64,000 nucleotides of DNA, taken from the NCBI GenBank assembly GCA_947471745.1, contig CANJKZ010000267.1:2187001-2251000 (forward strand), read 5' to 3'. Each line of letters begins with the position of its first letter. Within the stretch, counting starts at the first letter, position 1. Both the position numbers and the translations under genes were made by a program. The notes below the pieces were generated by a model. That model saw only the letters and a program-made list of their open reading frames with translations. It was not told where the DNA came from and ran no database searches. This document shows positions 46,918 to 58,561 of this stretch, piece after piece. This stretch comes from Closterium sp. Naga37s-1 (Eukaryota > Streptophyta > Zygnematophyceae > Desmidiales > Closteriaceae).

Positions 46918-46980
46918 TTTCCGTTCGCCGAAGATTTCGGTGGTGGCGGTGCGAATGATTCCTGAGTCGCTCTCATACCA

Positions 46981-47418
46981 TGTTGCGCTCAGAAGTTGAT
47001 CGTCCCTAGGATCACCTCAGGAAGGTTCGCACACAGCTGAGTAGTGGTGGTGGGCCCGTGACTTCAATAGCAGAGTAAATCTAAAATGCTTGAGATGATA
47101 AAAACATGCAAATACAGCACTATAAATAAGATTACAAGGGAATACCAATCGACCTAGCTAGCCATGTACTCTAAGGGGTACATTCCCTTATTACATCGAG
47201 AATCCAACCGTGCGACTCCAGACAGTTACGAAACTGTCCGGGCAGAATCCTTGCCACTGCTGCTGCCTGATGCTGTGTGCCCGACGGTCCAGATGCTTTC
47301 GTAACCGTGCGACCCTTCGCGTTACTTCCGCCCTTTCGCCTTCATTCTCGGTAGTGCGTGCTTCGATTGTTGCGGTGAGGAGTGTGCAATAGTGTTTCAA
47401 TAATCACTATTCGTAACA
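46981..47418 (-). repeat. 5' LTR of element C
   Basis: About 438 bp, beginning TGTTGCGCTC and ending TTCGTAACA on the plus strand, so TG...CA with a short inverted terminus. It is next to the primer-binding site complement TCATACCA. It is longer than the LTRs of the A/B/D family (109-135 bp). The outer boundary rests on the terminal motif because the partner LTR is absent. Confidence 0.65.
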
Positions 47419-47830
47419 TAACCAACACCAACCATTACCGTACGTTGGTGTAACCATAGTGTGTTGTGAAAAAGCTGTCAAAATTTCAGGATAGCTTGTG
47501 GAAGCTCAGTTGGTGAATTCATTGCAGGTACCAGCACAGGGGGGCGAGGGAGGCAAGGAAAGGAAGCTAGGGGGAGTTATGTGGGAACTACACTGCTACG
47601 ATTTGTTGTGTTGTCTGCCATTCAATATATAATGAATGAGTCACACCCACAACACAATTAACTAGCAATATCATGTTTTTTAAGAAGCAAATACAAACAA
47701 AATTACCAGCTCCTGCTGTGCATCAGCTGCTTCCTGAATGCTTCAATGAACCCTGAGCATGTTCACTCGTCTTGCTTTCAAGTTGACTTTCCGTGGCCTG
47801 ACTTGTTGCTAACTTGACTTTGACGCTGGT
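47419..47830. other. Intergenic spacer between element C and FAD2
   Basis: No gene is seen. It contains the 3' untranslated and downstream region of the minus-strand FAD2-like gene. The missing exons of the importin gene were looked for here and not found. Confidence 0.5.
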
Positions 47831-50800
47831 TTACTTGATCTTGTTTGAATACCAGTACACGCCCTTAGGCCCATCTGCATCAGGAGCAACCTGCAAGAGA
47901 GGCGAGAAGGGGGGGAGAGGGGGAAGAATGGGGGAGTGAGAGGAGGGCATGAGGGAGATATGGTAGTGCGGAAAGCGTTAGGCAGCAATTTTGGGAGCAA
48001 AGATAGTGGATAAGGAAAGAAAGGAGTATTGACTTGAGAGGTCCCAGAGCGAATGAGAGGACAGTGGGGTGGGGTGTGATGGAACAAGCAATAAGAAAGA
48101 TCAAGAGCAGTTTAGGGCTCAGGAGCAGGGAAGGGCCTTCGGGACAGGTGTACCGTCAAACTGGTAGCATGAAAGTCCTTGAGAATGGGATCAGTGCCTT
48201 GAGAATGGGATTGATGGCCCAGGTGACCTCTTCCTCCTCTTCCTTGTGAGGCGCGCTTCACCTCAACAATAGGCACAACTACAACTATCAGATGGGTACG
48301 TACTCACAGACGCACTGTGACACCTCCCGCCAGAGCGCTTTCACGATAGGCGTGCCGTCAAATTGGTACTAGTCCTTGATAAAGGGCTTTGGCTGGTGTG
48401 ACGTCCTCCGCATGATAGTTGCTTCTTGCTGGCATGGTTGCTTCTTGCTGGCATGGTTGCTTCTTGCTGGCATGGTTGCTTCTTGCTGGCATGGTTGCTT
48501 CTTTCAGATATAATACTACAGCAGTCAGAAGGGTTGGTACTTACACAGACGCACTGTGACACCTCCCGCCAGAGCGCTTTCACGACAGGAGTGCCGTCAA
48601 ACTGGTAGTAATCCTTTAGGATGGGCTTGATGGCTCGTGTGGCCTCCTCCGCATGGTAGTGCGGCATGGTGGAGAATATGTGATGTGCCACGTGGGTGTC
48701 CGCTATGTGATGGTGCACTGTGAGTGGGGGGGAGTGGGGTAATGGGGAGGGGGAAGGGCGAGGACAATACAGCAGGGGAGGGGTTGCTCAGTTGGTTAAG
48801 AGGGGGCATGATGGAGAATATGTGATGTGCCATGTGGGTGTCCGCGATGTGATGGTGCACTGTGTGTGTGGGGAGAGGGGTAAGAGGGGAACGGGGAGGC
48901 AAGGGGGAATACAGTGGGCAAGGGGTTGTTCAGGTAGTAATGAAAGGCATGGTGATGTGATGTGCCACGTGGGTGTCTGCGATGTGATGGTGCACTGGCG
49001 GAGGGGGGAAGGGAAAAGGTGGGAGGACGAGGGGGAATACGCATGGGGTTGTTCATTAGTCAATGCGTGTGCTGCAGCAGCGTGATGAGCACCCTCCCTG
49101 CTGCACACTACTGCACCGCACTCTACCGCACTGTGGGCTCACCGATGTTGAGGTAGCCGTAGTCGCGGTCGACAGTGGCAAGCGCCCCTCGCAGCCAGTC
49201 CCATTCGGTCGAGTCAAAGTGTGGCAGGGCGGGGTGAGTGTGCTGCAACAGCGTGATGAGCACCAGGAACATGTTGACTATGAGGAGCGGACACACATAT
49301 ACCTGGGACGGAGAGAGGAAGGGGGATGGAAGCAAGGGTGGGGGAAACAAAGGGGGAGGGGCAGAGATAGTAAGGCAGGTTGCGTGTGCTGCAGCAGTGT
49401 GATGAGTACGAGAAACATGTTGACTATCAGCAGCGGACAGACATACACCTGGGAATCACGTGGGAGTGGGGGCACGAAGGGGTAAGGAGCACAAATAGTG
49501 AGGCAGGGCAGGGTGCGTGTGCTGCAGCAGCGTGATGAGCACCAGGAACATGTTGACAATGAGGAGAGGACACACGTACACCTGGGAGGCAAGTGGGAGT
49601 GGGGGAGGGAGGGAGAGAGATAGCAAGGGGGTGTGTGTGTGCTGCGGCAGCGTGATGAGCACGAGGAACAGACAGGCTCACATGCACCTGGAAGCAGGTG
49701 GGAATGGGGGAGAATGGGGGAGAATGGGGGAGAATGGGGGGAAGGAGCAGAGATACTAAGGCAGGTACAAGCTCATTATGAGGGGCGGGGGACGTGCATA
49801 CACCTGACGAGGAGCGATACTGCGGACTCATACAGCCATGCTTCATCCGTACCTTGAGCACCCACGCCAGGCCATAGGCAGAGCCCAGGGAGTGTAGACA
49901 CCCGAGGACTCTCTGTAGCTTCCCTGATTCGCTAGTACCATGCTAAATCATGCTACAGCTGTGCTACAGCCCTGCTATAGCTATGCTACAGCCCTGCTAC
50001 AGCCAACCGTACCTTGAGCACCCACGCGAGGCCATAGGCAGAGCCGAGGGAGTAGAGACACCCGAGCACTCCCAGCAGCCCCAGATCGCTCACAACCACC
50101 CAGAACCGCTCTCGATCGCAGAAAATCCCAGAGTAGGGGCTGAAGTGGTTGGCTACGCCCTTGTACTCGTGGCCCGACACGTTGAAGGCGAGGTAGAGCG
50201 GCCAGCCGAGGGTGAGCGTGATGAAGATGGAGAGCACGCGCCCAAAGGGGTGCTGCAGGTACTCCGACACTGCCCCCAGCTGCTCCCTTCTCGCCGGCAC
50301 AAACACCTGGCGTGAGGAGGAGGCGAGAGGGGAGGGGTAAGAGGGAGGGCGGAAGAGGGAGGGGCAAGTGAGAAGAGGGAGAGGGCCGGGAATCCATGAG
50401 TAGGGGCTGAAGCTGAAGTGGTTGGCGTGGGCGCCCTTGTACTGGTGGCCCGACACGTTGAAAGGATGGAGAGCACGCGCCCCAAGGGGTGCTGCAGGTA
50501 CTCTGATGCTGCCCCCAGCTGCTCCCTGCGCGCCGGCACAAACACCTGGCGTGAGGAGGAAGGAGGAGAGAACGGGAGGGGGAGAGGAGGCAGGACAGAG
50601 AATCCAGAGTGTGGGATAAGGTGCACGCGGCCAAAGGGGTGCTGCAGGTACTCCGACACTGGCCCCAGCTGATCCCTGCGCGCCGGCACAAACACCTGGC
50701 GCGGGGAGGAAGGAGGAGAGAACGGGAGGGGCAGAGGAGGAGGCAGGACAGAGAATCCAGAGTGTGGGATAAGGTACACACGCCCCAAGGGGTGCTGCAG

Positions 50801-52958
50801 ATACTCTGAGACCGCCCCCAGCTGCTCCCTGCGTGCCGGCACAGACACCTGGCGTGGGGAGGAGGCGGGAGGAGTGAAGGGGAATGACCAGACACACCAA
50901 TAATAGGTTGGAAAAGGGGTGCTGCAGGTACTCTAATACTGCCCCCAGCTGTTCCATCCGCGCCGGCACAAACACCTGCCGCGGGGAGGAGGCGGGAGGA
51001 AAAAGGAGGAGGCGGGAGGAGGAGGCAGGACAGAGAATCCGGAGTGTGGGATAAGGTACACGCGCCCAAAGGGGTGCTGCAGGTACTCTGACACGGCCCC
51101 CAGCTGCTCCCTGCCCGCCAGCACAAACACCCGCCGTGAGCGTGAAGGGGAATGACGGTAAGAGTTAATATAAGGGTGGAAAGGGGTGCTGGAGACACAA
51201 AGGGGTGTTGCAGGAACTTCGTGACTGGAATCAGCTCTTCCCTGCGTGTGGGCACTGTCGTGGAAAACAAAAATGCGCTAGATATTTCTTTTAGAATCAG
51301 TCTAGCGAGAGATGGAAATCTGAAACGTCTCATCACAGGTTACCAAACGGTAACCTGGGTCTGGCTTTGAGAACGATGATTCTAAGTTGATCTCGAACCA
51401 TCTTATGTTACCTCAAACCGTCAAAACCTAATTGTCACACGTTGCCACCTCATGCAGGCACTTAATACCAATTGTCACGTACCTCGTCGTTCTCCAGACT
51501 GCCCGTGTTGCTGTGGTGGCGGCGGTGGCTGTACTTCCTGCTCAATCGAAATCCACGGGGGAGGGAAGGGGGAGGGAAAAAGGGGAGGAGGGGGAAGAGG
51601 AAGAGGGTGGTGGGTGTTCAGTTGCTGTGGTACCGGCGGTGGCTATACTTCCTGCACAACGAAAGGGAAGGCGGAGAGGGGAGGGTGGGCGTTCAGGACT
51701 GGACCTCCTCAGGAGAGGGAGAGGAAGCGAATGGTGAGAATCAGCATCTTGAGTTTGTAACAAGAGGTAGCAGTGGGAGTTAGCTGGTCAGCTGTTGCAA
51801 TGAGAAAAATGACAAAGGAGTTGATGGAGCGGGAGGTGTTGGTGGGGCTGGGGAAGCGGTTAGGAGATGTTTGTGTGAGATTGTAATGAAGTGTTAACAT
51901 GTTTGAATCCGGAAGAAAGGGGAAGGATCAGTCGCGGAGGTACGATTAGGAGCAATTCTCAACGTAGTTGGTTTCGTTAACTTCCACTCATTCAGAATAG
52001 GTACGAGTCCTCGCCTAAGTGTGTTACACAGTTCGTCCTGACACTCAAAATCCAAGAACCACCAGGAGAAGCAACGTACGAGCAGTGTGACTCGAATCGA
52101 CTTCGGGCTCACCATGAGAAGTAGGGCACGAGCAGCCACGAGTGCACCACCATGCCGACCGTGTCGTTCACAAACGCGTAGTCCGAAAACGCGCCATGGC
52201 CGCACTCGTGCGCGATCACCCACAGCCCCGTGCACACGCACCCCTGCAGCCACGTGTACAGCCCCCACAGGATCACCGTCACCGCCGGCCGAACGTACGG
52301 CTGGAGATGCGCCGGGAGGAGCGGTTCAACGGCCGGATCTACGAGTTGGTGGATGTCGTCGAAGCGCGTGGTGGCGTAGAGGAATAAGGCGGCGAAGGCG
52401 AGATCGATGAGGAGGTAGGAAAAGGAGCGGAGGGTGGAGCGCTGGAAGCAGTGGGGGGGGATGGCTCGGCGCAGGTCACCCAGGGTGAAGGGGGGCTTTG
52501 CCTGGCGGCGAAAGGGAAGAAGGGAGACCGATGGAAATGCGTGTGAGATTGGTATGGAGCTGTGGCAAGAAGGTAACGGAGATGGAAAGACGGCTAATCA
52601 GCTGTCTTACAGGCGGTTATTAGGCTATGATTGGGATGAAATTCGGATTGATCAAGCAAATTTAGACTATAACAGTCAACTGTTTTGGAAGAGCCAGTCG
52701 AGATGAATTGGGATCCGATTGTTATGACAGAGTCAAACGGCATCGAGCGGAATGGGACTTCCGTTCCATGACCACCCTTGACGTTCTTCATGGATCTGGC
52801 TAACGAAATGGGACAGATTCCAGAAGGACACTCACAGATGGAGCTCGAGCGATCTTGTTGTTGTTGTTCTTGTTGCTGCTGCTCTTCGCATCAGCAGCCG
52901 ATGCATCGCTGACCGCTCGACGACTCACAGATGCGACTCCCTGAGCTCCGCGACCCAT
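47831..52958 (-). CDS. FAD2: FAD2-like delta-12 (oleate) desaturase, seven exons
   Basis: Membrane-bound ER desaturase that introduces a second double bond into oleoyl-phosphatidylcholine, giving linoleate. Exons: 52,836-52,958; 52,113-52,501; 51,483-51,537; 50,013-50,306; 49,143-49,302; 48,545-48,717; 47,831-47,890. Phases all agree: 1,254 nt, 417 residues, slightly above the usual ~383 because of a longer N-terminus (MGRGAQG...[10 protein letters not shown]). Family signatures are [20 protein letters not shown], the first His box in [24 protein letters not shown], the second box [46 protein letters not shown], the third box [25 protein letters not shown], and an ER-type C-terminus [10 protein letters not shown]. 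The first box reads HECGHG where plant FAD2 has HECGHH; HG is typical of omega-3 desaturases. The rest is delta-12-like, so FAD2 is the best call. Start chosen as the first ATG of exon 1, with a GTGAGT donor following. Confidence 0.93.
48135..48420 (-). repeat. Two downstream partial copies of FAD2 exon 6
   Basis: Copy 1 (about 48,305-48,420) repeats the 3' part of exon 6 through YQFDGTP...REVSQCVC and its donor side. Copy 2 (about 48,135-48,235) repeats the central part (ATRAIKPIL...YQFDGT) in more decayed form. A degenerate palindrome (TGAGGCGCGCTTCACCTCA) lies between them at about 48,247. Confidence 0.7.
48417..48510 (-). repeat. 19-bp minisatellite in FAD2 intron 6
   Basis: Four to five copies of GTTGCTTCTTGCTGGCATG in the intron between exon 6 and its downstream partial copy. 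Confidence 0.88.
48805..48998 (-). repeat. Two upstream partial copies of FAD2 exon 6
   Basis: The first ~50 bases of exon 6 ([16 protein letters not shown]) recur at about 48,809-48,860 and 48,947-48,996, each with some of the preceding intron. Both keep codons for the third histidine box, but the 48,947 copy is frame-disrupted. Confidence 0.8.
49062..49690 (-). repeat. Partial copies of FAD2 exon 5
   Basis: The functional exon 5 is 49,143-49,302. Its 5' half ([20 protein letters not shown] and the following HTHPALPH) is repeated upstream at about 49,380-49,452 and 49,507-49,582, and in decayed form at 49,634-49,690. A 23-bp fragment of it lies downstream at about 49,062-49,084. Each upstream copy keeps a CAG acceptor in front. 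A 10-bp GAATGGGGGA array (49,699-49,740) sits next to the last one. Confidence 0.85.
49852..49915 (-). repeat. Partial copy of the 3' end of FAD2 exon 4
   Basis: Repeats the last ~60 bases of exon 4 ([14 protein letters not shown] with the GTACGG donor), with a few substitutions. It lies in intron 4 with TGCTACAGC-type short repeats (49,945-50,000) between it and the real exon end. Confidence 0.85.
50483..51262 (-). repeat. Six upstream partial copies of FAD2 exon 4
   Basis: The first ~65-75 bases of exon 4 ([20 protein letters not shown]) plus part of the preceding intron recur at about 50,483-50,550, 50,633-50,700, 50,794-50,855, 50,912-50,975, 51,068-51,128 and 51,198-51,258. The functional full-length exon (50,013-50,306) is the last one in transcription order. 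Spacing is about 110-165 bp. The copy farthest upstream is the most diverged. Most copies keep a usable CAG acceptor, so cryptic or alternative splicing is possible, but none keeps the rest of exon 4. Confidence 0.9.
51618..51651 (-). repeat. Partial copy of FAD2 exon 3 with altered histidine box
   Basis: Repeats the start of exon 3 with its acceptor (GTGCAG then [10 protein letters not shown]). The second His-box motif HRRHH reads HRRYH here, so this copy could not supply a functional box. The intact exon lies ~110 bp downstream in transcription. Confidence 0.8.
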
Positions 52959-54330
52959 GCTTCAGTCTACTACCTCAAAATTTGTAATCCACGCTAGTAA
53001 TGGGAAAAGCTGCAAGGTATCAACGAAATGAGTGAATTGGACGGAACTATGTTGATGCGTTGACGGATCAGAACCAGCCGTACGGCTTTGATCGTGCTGA
53101 TCTGAATTCTGTTTGGGCGAATAATGCCACTGTTCGGCAGTGCGGTCGCTCCAGCCTCGGTCCGCCAAGACGCTATGGATCCCTGCTAGTTGTTTCTCCC
53201 CGACGCAGAAAGGGGATTCTTTCGGCTGGAAGGGGAGAAGAACAAGAATGCAGAGAAAAAAGGCTAAGAAAACCTCAAAAGTACTATCAAATGCAGATTG
53301 GAGAGAGTCGACTTGAAGCATCCACAAGAAGTGTCCCCATGATCACAGTGCTACGCCGAGCAGATGACAGCGCAGCAGAGGAGCAGGGAAGAGCTGAGGA
53401 CCACAGAGGAAGCATGGTTGGGTCAGCAGCAGCTGCACAGCAGGAATCTAGGTTGGTTCGGATGCAATAAAAAATCGAGGAATCAACCTCGGAAATGTCG
53501 TCTCGCTGCTGCAACCTCCGATGACAAGGCTTGTTTTGTGGCTGTTTCAGGTTCGGCATGACAAGAAAGCAAGCCCAATTGGATGAGCTGAATCAAGCCA
53601 ATCCGCGGGCAGTTTTTCTCCAGTGATTATGGGTGCCTTGCCTGACTCGATAACTAAGCGAAAGTTCACACCTGGGGTCGTGGCCTGGTATGGTCTGGAC
53701 GGGACCACACAAAACACGAGTCCATGATGTCAACAAGCGACCCTGATTGGCTGCCATACCTGTGGAAACTGTATCTGGCTTGAGATGCCACAGCGCCGAC
53801 ATTTCCAAACCTATGAACCATAACAACAGATCGCCGCGAAGTCGAGTGGGTGGCATTGGTCGTACTCGCACCGCACAGAAGATCGACTACGACGATTATT
53901 ACTGGCCGTCGTTGCCAACCAAGCAGGACCAGTGGACGTCATTGTTTGTTCAATAACGAGAACTTCTTCACTGACTATAACGAGTAAGCTGCTCAGTATT
54001 GTCCTAGCATTTTAAGTAATTTCTTACAGGCCATTAGTAAAGGAACTAGCGAATCTATATAGCGAGGAAAACGAGTTTCCTTACAAGCAGGGCCGAATGA
54101 CTTGGTTTTTGTAACGAGGAAGTAGAATTCCAATTTTTCATTTCAGAATTGCTCTGGATGATTGGTGAATCAGTCTTCGACCAAGCCCAACGAGAACATT
54201 ATTGCTTTCCTTAGCAGACAACATTCCTGCTTGCGCGAACTAGTGCTACCATTTGCGGACGGGTTGTTTTCCCGCGTAACCTCTGCGCGCACTAGGTTTG
54301 CTAACGTGGCTTATCTGCGCGGGTGGCGCC
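52959..54330. other. Shared upstream region of FAD2 and SWC2 genes
   Basis: The two genes are head to head with about 1.37 kb between start codons. Short open frames occur (e.g. plus 53,747-53,956 and plus 53,060-53,470), but no homology is recognised and they look like chance frames or 5' untranslated sequence. The promoters of both genes should lie here; no core motif could be assigned by eye. Confidence 0.5.
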
Positions 54331-57300
54331 ATGGCTGAGCCGGAACGGGTCTGCCTTCCCACGCGGTCCACCCGCGGAAAACGGTGAGCCGTCAGGGGGA
54401 AGAGGTTAGCAACGTGGGCTGCTTACTGCCGTAACGAGGTAGCAACTAGCTCGTAGTTGGGTCCGCTAAGAGAATTTAACAGGCGCAGATGAGAAATTCG
54501 TTCCTTGACCCCTTAATCTTCCTCTCAAGTGGCGCCTTTTCCTTTCCCTCTCCCTTCTTCTTCCCCCTTTCCTTCATGCCACCACTCCTGTCCCCCTACG
54601 TGCTTCATTCCTAATGTCTGAGGTCGATTGGAGTTGCCTTGGGACCTCTCAAAGGAGTTGCTTAAGAATATTCTCAAGAACTCTTCTGTGGTTTGCTCTT
54701 TCCCCTTTCCTGCGCCAATCAGCGTGTCGGAGCTGGTGGGAGAGGACCTAGACGCGGATGAGGAGTTTTGGAATCAAAAGGCGTTTCAGGAGGTAAGGGG
54801 GTGTACTGAACTGGATCTGCATTTTCACTTCAAGGTTTCCTCTTCCTCCTACCTGCTCCTACCTGCTCCTACCTGTTCCTGCCTGCGCCAATCAGCTGTC
54901 AGAGCTGGTGGGAGAGGACCTAGACGCAGATGAGGAGTTTGGGAATCAACAGGCCTTCCAGGAGGTAAGTGGGTGTGCTGACTGACCTGGGTTTGAATTT
55001 TCACCTTAGGGTTTCGTCTTCCTCCTACCGGCTCCTACCTGCTCCTGCCTGCGCCAATCAGCTGTCAGAGCTGGTGGGAGAGGACCTAGACGCAGATGAG
55101 GAGTTTGGGAATCAGAAGGCTTTTCAGGAGGTAAGCTGGCCTGCTGACCTGGATTTAAGTACCAATCATGATCTCTGTAAGCCTGCTGACCTGGATTCGA
55201 ATCACCAATCATGAGCTTGGTAAGGGTGGGTAAACAGATGTGTTGGCGTGGTTTGTCTCTTTCTGTGTGTGTGGTCAGTCTCTCATAACACTGTTCATCT
55301 CGAATGCTGCATCCGCCCCAGCAATCAGCCCCTTCATCTCCTCATTCTCACTCACCTTTTCCCCACACTTCACGGCACAGGCACGTGCATTTGCATGGCA
55401 CGGCATGGCAGGAAGCAGAGGATGCAGAGTGTGCAATGGAGGGAGAGATGGAAGACGTCTGAATGTGTGAAAGTTGTTATGTGCCTGCTTCTCACATCCC
55501 CTGGGTTTAGGGGATGGCATGTTGGCATGGCTGATGGCAGGGGGCAGAGGACATGGAGTATGTAATGGAGGGCGAGATGGAAGACGGTCAAATATATGAT
55601 GTGAAAAACATGTACTTGTTTTACATGTGTGTATGATAATGACACCACAGGGGGCAGTTGATGCAGAGTATGCGCTCGAGGGCGAGATGGACGACGTTTA
55701 AATGTGTGAAACATGTATACTTGTTTTACATGTATGTATGTATGATAATGAATCAATGACACCACAGGAAGCAGAGGATGTGGAGTATGCGATGGAGGGC
55801 GACATGGAAGACGTATGACTGCGGAAATGTTTTTTTATTTGTTTTACATGTATGTATGATTTGATACCACAGGAGGCAGAGGATGTGGAGTTTGCAATGG
55901 AGGGCGAGGTGGAGGACGCTTAGATATGTAAATTCATATTCCTGCCCTTTGCATCCTATGTCTCCTGCACATGTGTGGTTGGCATGGCATGGCATGGCAT
56001 GGCATGGCATGGCATGACAGGAGGCAGAGGATGTGGAGTTTGCATTGGAGGGCGAGGTGGAGGAGGACGTTTTTTGAATGTGTGGAAGACATGTACTTGT
56101 TTTGCATGTGTGTATGTGATGTTGGCTTCCCACAGGAAGCAGAGGATGTGGAGTTTGCATTGGAGGGCGAGATGGAGGGCATTTAGATATGTAACTTCGT
56201 ATTCCTGCCTTTTGCATCCTATGTCTCCTGCACATGTGTGGTTGGCATGGCATGGCATGGCATGGCATGGCATGGCAGGAGGCAGAGGATGTGGAGTTTG
56301 CATTGGAGGGGGAGGTGGAGGAGGAGGAGGACGTTAATTGTGTGATGTGAAATTGATGTACCTGTTTTTCTACATGTACATGTATGTGACCACAGGAGGC
56401 AGAGGATGTGGAGTTTGCAATGGAGGGCGAGGTGGAGGAGGACGTTTTCGACAGCGACTTTGATGATGACGTAAGCAGGATGGGCGTGATGATATATCAT
56501 GTTGTGTCCTGGTTTTCTCGTGTGATCAGGAAAGTCTCTGATACCTTTATTGTGCCAACCAGACTATGCAAACATGTTTTTGAGTCGACTCAAAAATAGG
56601 CCCACCATAGTTGTTGTGTCATGGTCTTCTCGTGTGATCAGAAAAGTCTCTGATACCTTTATTGTGCCAACCAGACTATGCAAACATGTACCCTATCTCG
56701 TGCTCAGATCTGTCTCTGATACCTTTCACAGACAAACCATTTTCAGGCACACCTCTAGTATCACACCTCGTTTGTCTCACCTCCTTGGCATGCCGTGTGT
56801 GTGCATGGCATGGCAGGAACCGGACAATGAGGAGGAGGAGGCTGGCACAGAAGTGAAAGAAAGGTCTGCCTTCCCTTCTCTCTCGTCGCTAATTTCTCGT
56901 CTCTTGTCTCTTTCCCTCTGGCCCCCCATGTGTGTGCCTGGCATGGCATGGCAGGAACCGGACAATGAGGAGGAGGAAGCTGGCACAGAAGTGAAAGAGA
57001 GGTTTGGTGGCTTTCCCCTCTCCCCTGTCTCCTCACTCTTGCCTCGTCTCCTTATCTCGCTCGTTTCTCATGTCTTTCCTCGTGTTTGGCACGTCCTCGT
57101 GTTTTCCTCATCTCTTTCCTCGTGTTTGGCACGTCCTTGTGCCTTAGTAACCTTCATCCTCTTTTACACTTGCCCACGTGCTCCACTTGCTCCACCAGAC
57201 CCACCAAGCGCCGCCTGCTGCCCCCAGGAACCAAGAAGAAGCCGAAACACTCCACTAAGACAGCAAAGAAGGGCCTCTTGCACCCTCCTTAATTCCCTCC

Positions 57301-58526
57301 TCGCCTGTTTTACCTGCCCCCCCTGCCCCACCAGACCCACCAAGCGCCGTCTCATGCCCCCAGGCACAAAAAAGAAGCCAAAAAAACCCACGAAGACAGG
57401 AAAGAAGGGCGCGGGAGGAAAGAAACTTCCAACAGAGAAGGGGAAAACGGGGTGTACGGTTGGCGAGGAGGCGACGGGTGATGGGGCGGAGGGGGAGAAG
57501 GGGAAGAGTAAAGCTGGGAAGAAGAGTGGCTTAGGAAAGAGTAGGCAGAGGCGTGAGCTGGCTCTGCTGGGAGTGGGGCGAGGGAAACGGGAAGCGGAGG
57601 AGGTAGGTGGGGGAGAGGAGAGAGAGTGGGGAGAGGCAGGAGAGGAGGTAGAAGAGCTAATTGGTGATGCCACAGTAGATTTGACAGAAGAGAATTGGGG
57701 AGCGGGAGGAGGGAGAGAGGGAGGCGGGAGGGAGGGAGGAGGGAGGGAGGGAGGAAGGGTGGAGAGGAGGAAATCTAGGAGGACAGCGGTGGTGGTGAGG
57801 GACATGGAGAGGCAGATGCTGAGGGCTGCGAGGGAGGGGGTGCCCAAGGCGGTGAGGAAGAGGAAGGAGGGCGAGCGGCGGTGGACACAGGAGGAGATGC
57901 TGCTGGAAGCAGCGCAGACAGGTACAGTGCGGTTCAGGGGGGTGCGGTGCGGTTCGGGGGGATGGGCAGTGGTCACAGCCTTGGGCATTTTACTTGAGCG
58001 CAGGTAACGTTGTAGGGGCTCTGAGGGCTGCGAGGGAGAGGGTGTCCAAGGCGGTGAGGAAGAGGAAGGAAGGCGAGCGGCGGTGGACGCGGGAGGAGAT
58101 GCTTCTGGAAGCAGCGCAGACAGGTGGGATGCGGTTCCGGGGGGTGGGGACAGGTGGGGTGCAGTTAAGGGCTTTTGATATGAGCTTGAGATGGGCTATA
58201 GAGGTGTCGAGGCGTGCAAGCAAGGGAGGGCGCGGTTACTGCAGTGAGGTTGAGTGCACGGTTGTCCGCGCTTGCTCACTCTCCTTGTGCCCTATCAGGC
58301 CCGTTGCAGAGATTCTGAACCAGGAAGCACTGGCGGTGATGCTGGCGAGGGAGGAGGAGGTGAAGGGGAAGGCCGTAGTGAAAATGCATGATTCATAGGG
58401 GCCTCTTCTTCTCATATCCAAAACCACCCTGTTCGCTTGGTCTGATGCAGAGATTCTGAACCGGGAGGCCCTTGCAGTGATGCTGGCGAGGGAGGAGGAA
58501 GTGAAGCAGAAGGCTGTCCGGTTCTC

Positions 58527-58561
<35 letters not shown>

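Larger units (their letters stand above)
34163..47418 (-). mobile_element. Copia element C, split by element D and lacking its 3' LTR
   Basis: Minus-strand copia element of a different lineage from A, B and D. The 5' end is at 47,418: LTR 46,981-47,418, then primer site TGGTATGAGAGC, gag (46,917-45,964), an interruption by element D (39,073-45,958 plus the target duplication), then zinc knuckle, protease and GAG-pre-integrase (39,072-37,076) and integrase-RT-RNase H (about 36,900-34,163). Gag coding breaks off near RRDRERLA at 45,964 and resumes with ADNTEERRPRR at 39,072, confirming the split. No LTR is present on the left side, where the importin gene ends. Confidence 0.88.

Noticed and set aside
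53060..53956. Plus-strand frames between FAD2 and SWC2
   Set aside because: No homology and no supporting splice structure; more likely upstream or untranslated sequence.
55062..56335. Each partial exon 3 copy of SWC2 as a real exon
   Set aside because: They lack the conserved DSDFDDD codons and a normal donor, and several reach a stop right after the copied part; only 56,396-56,470 fits.
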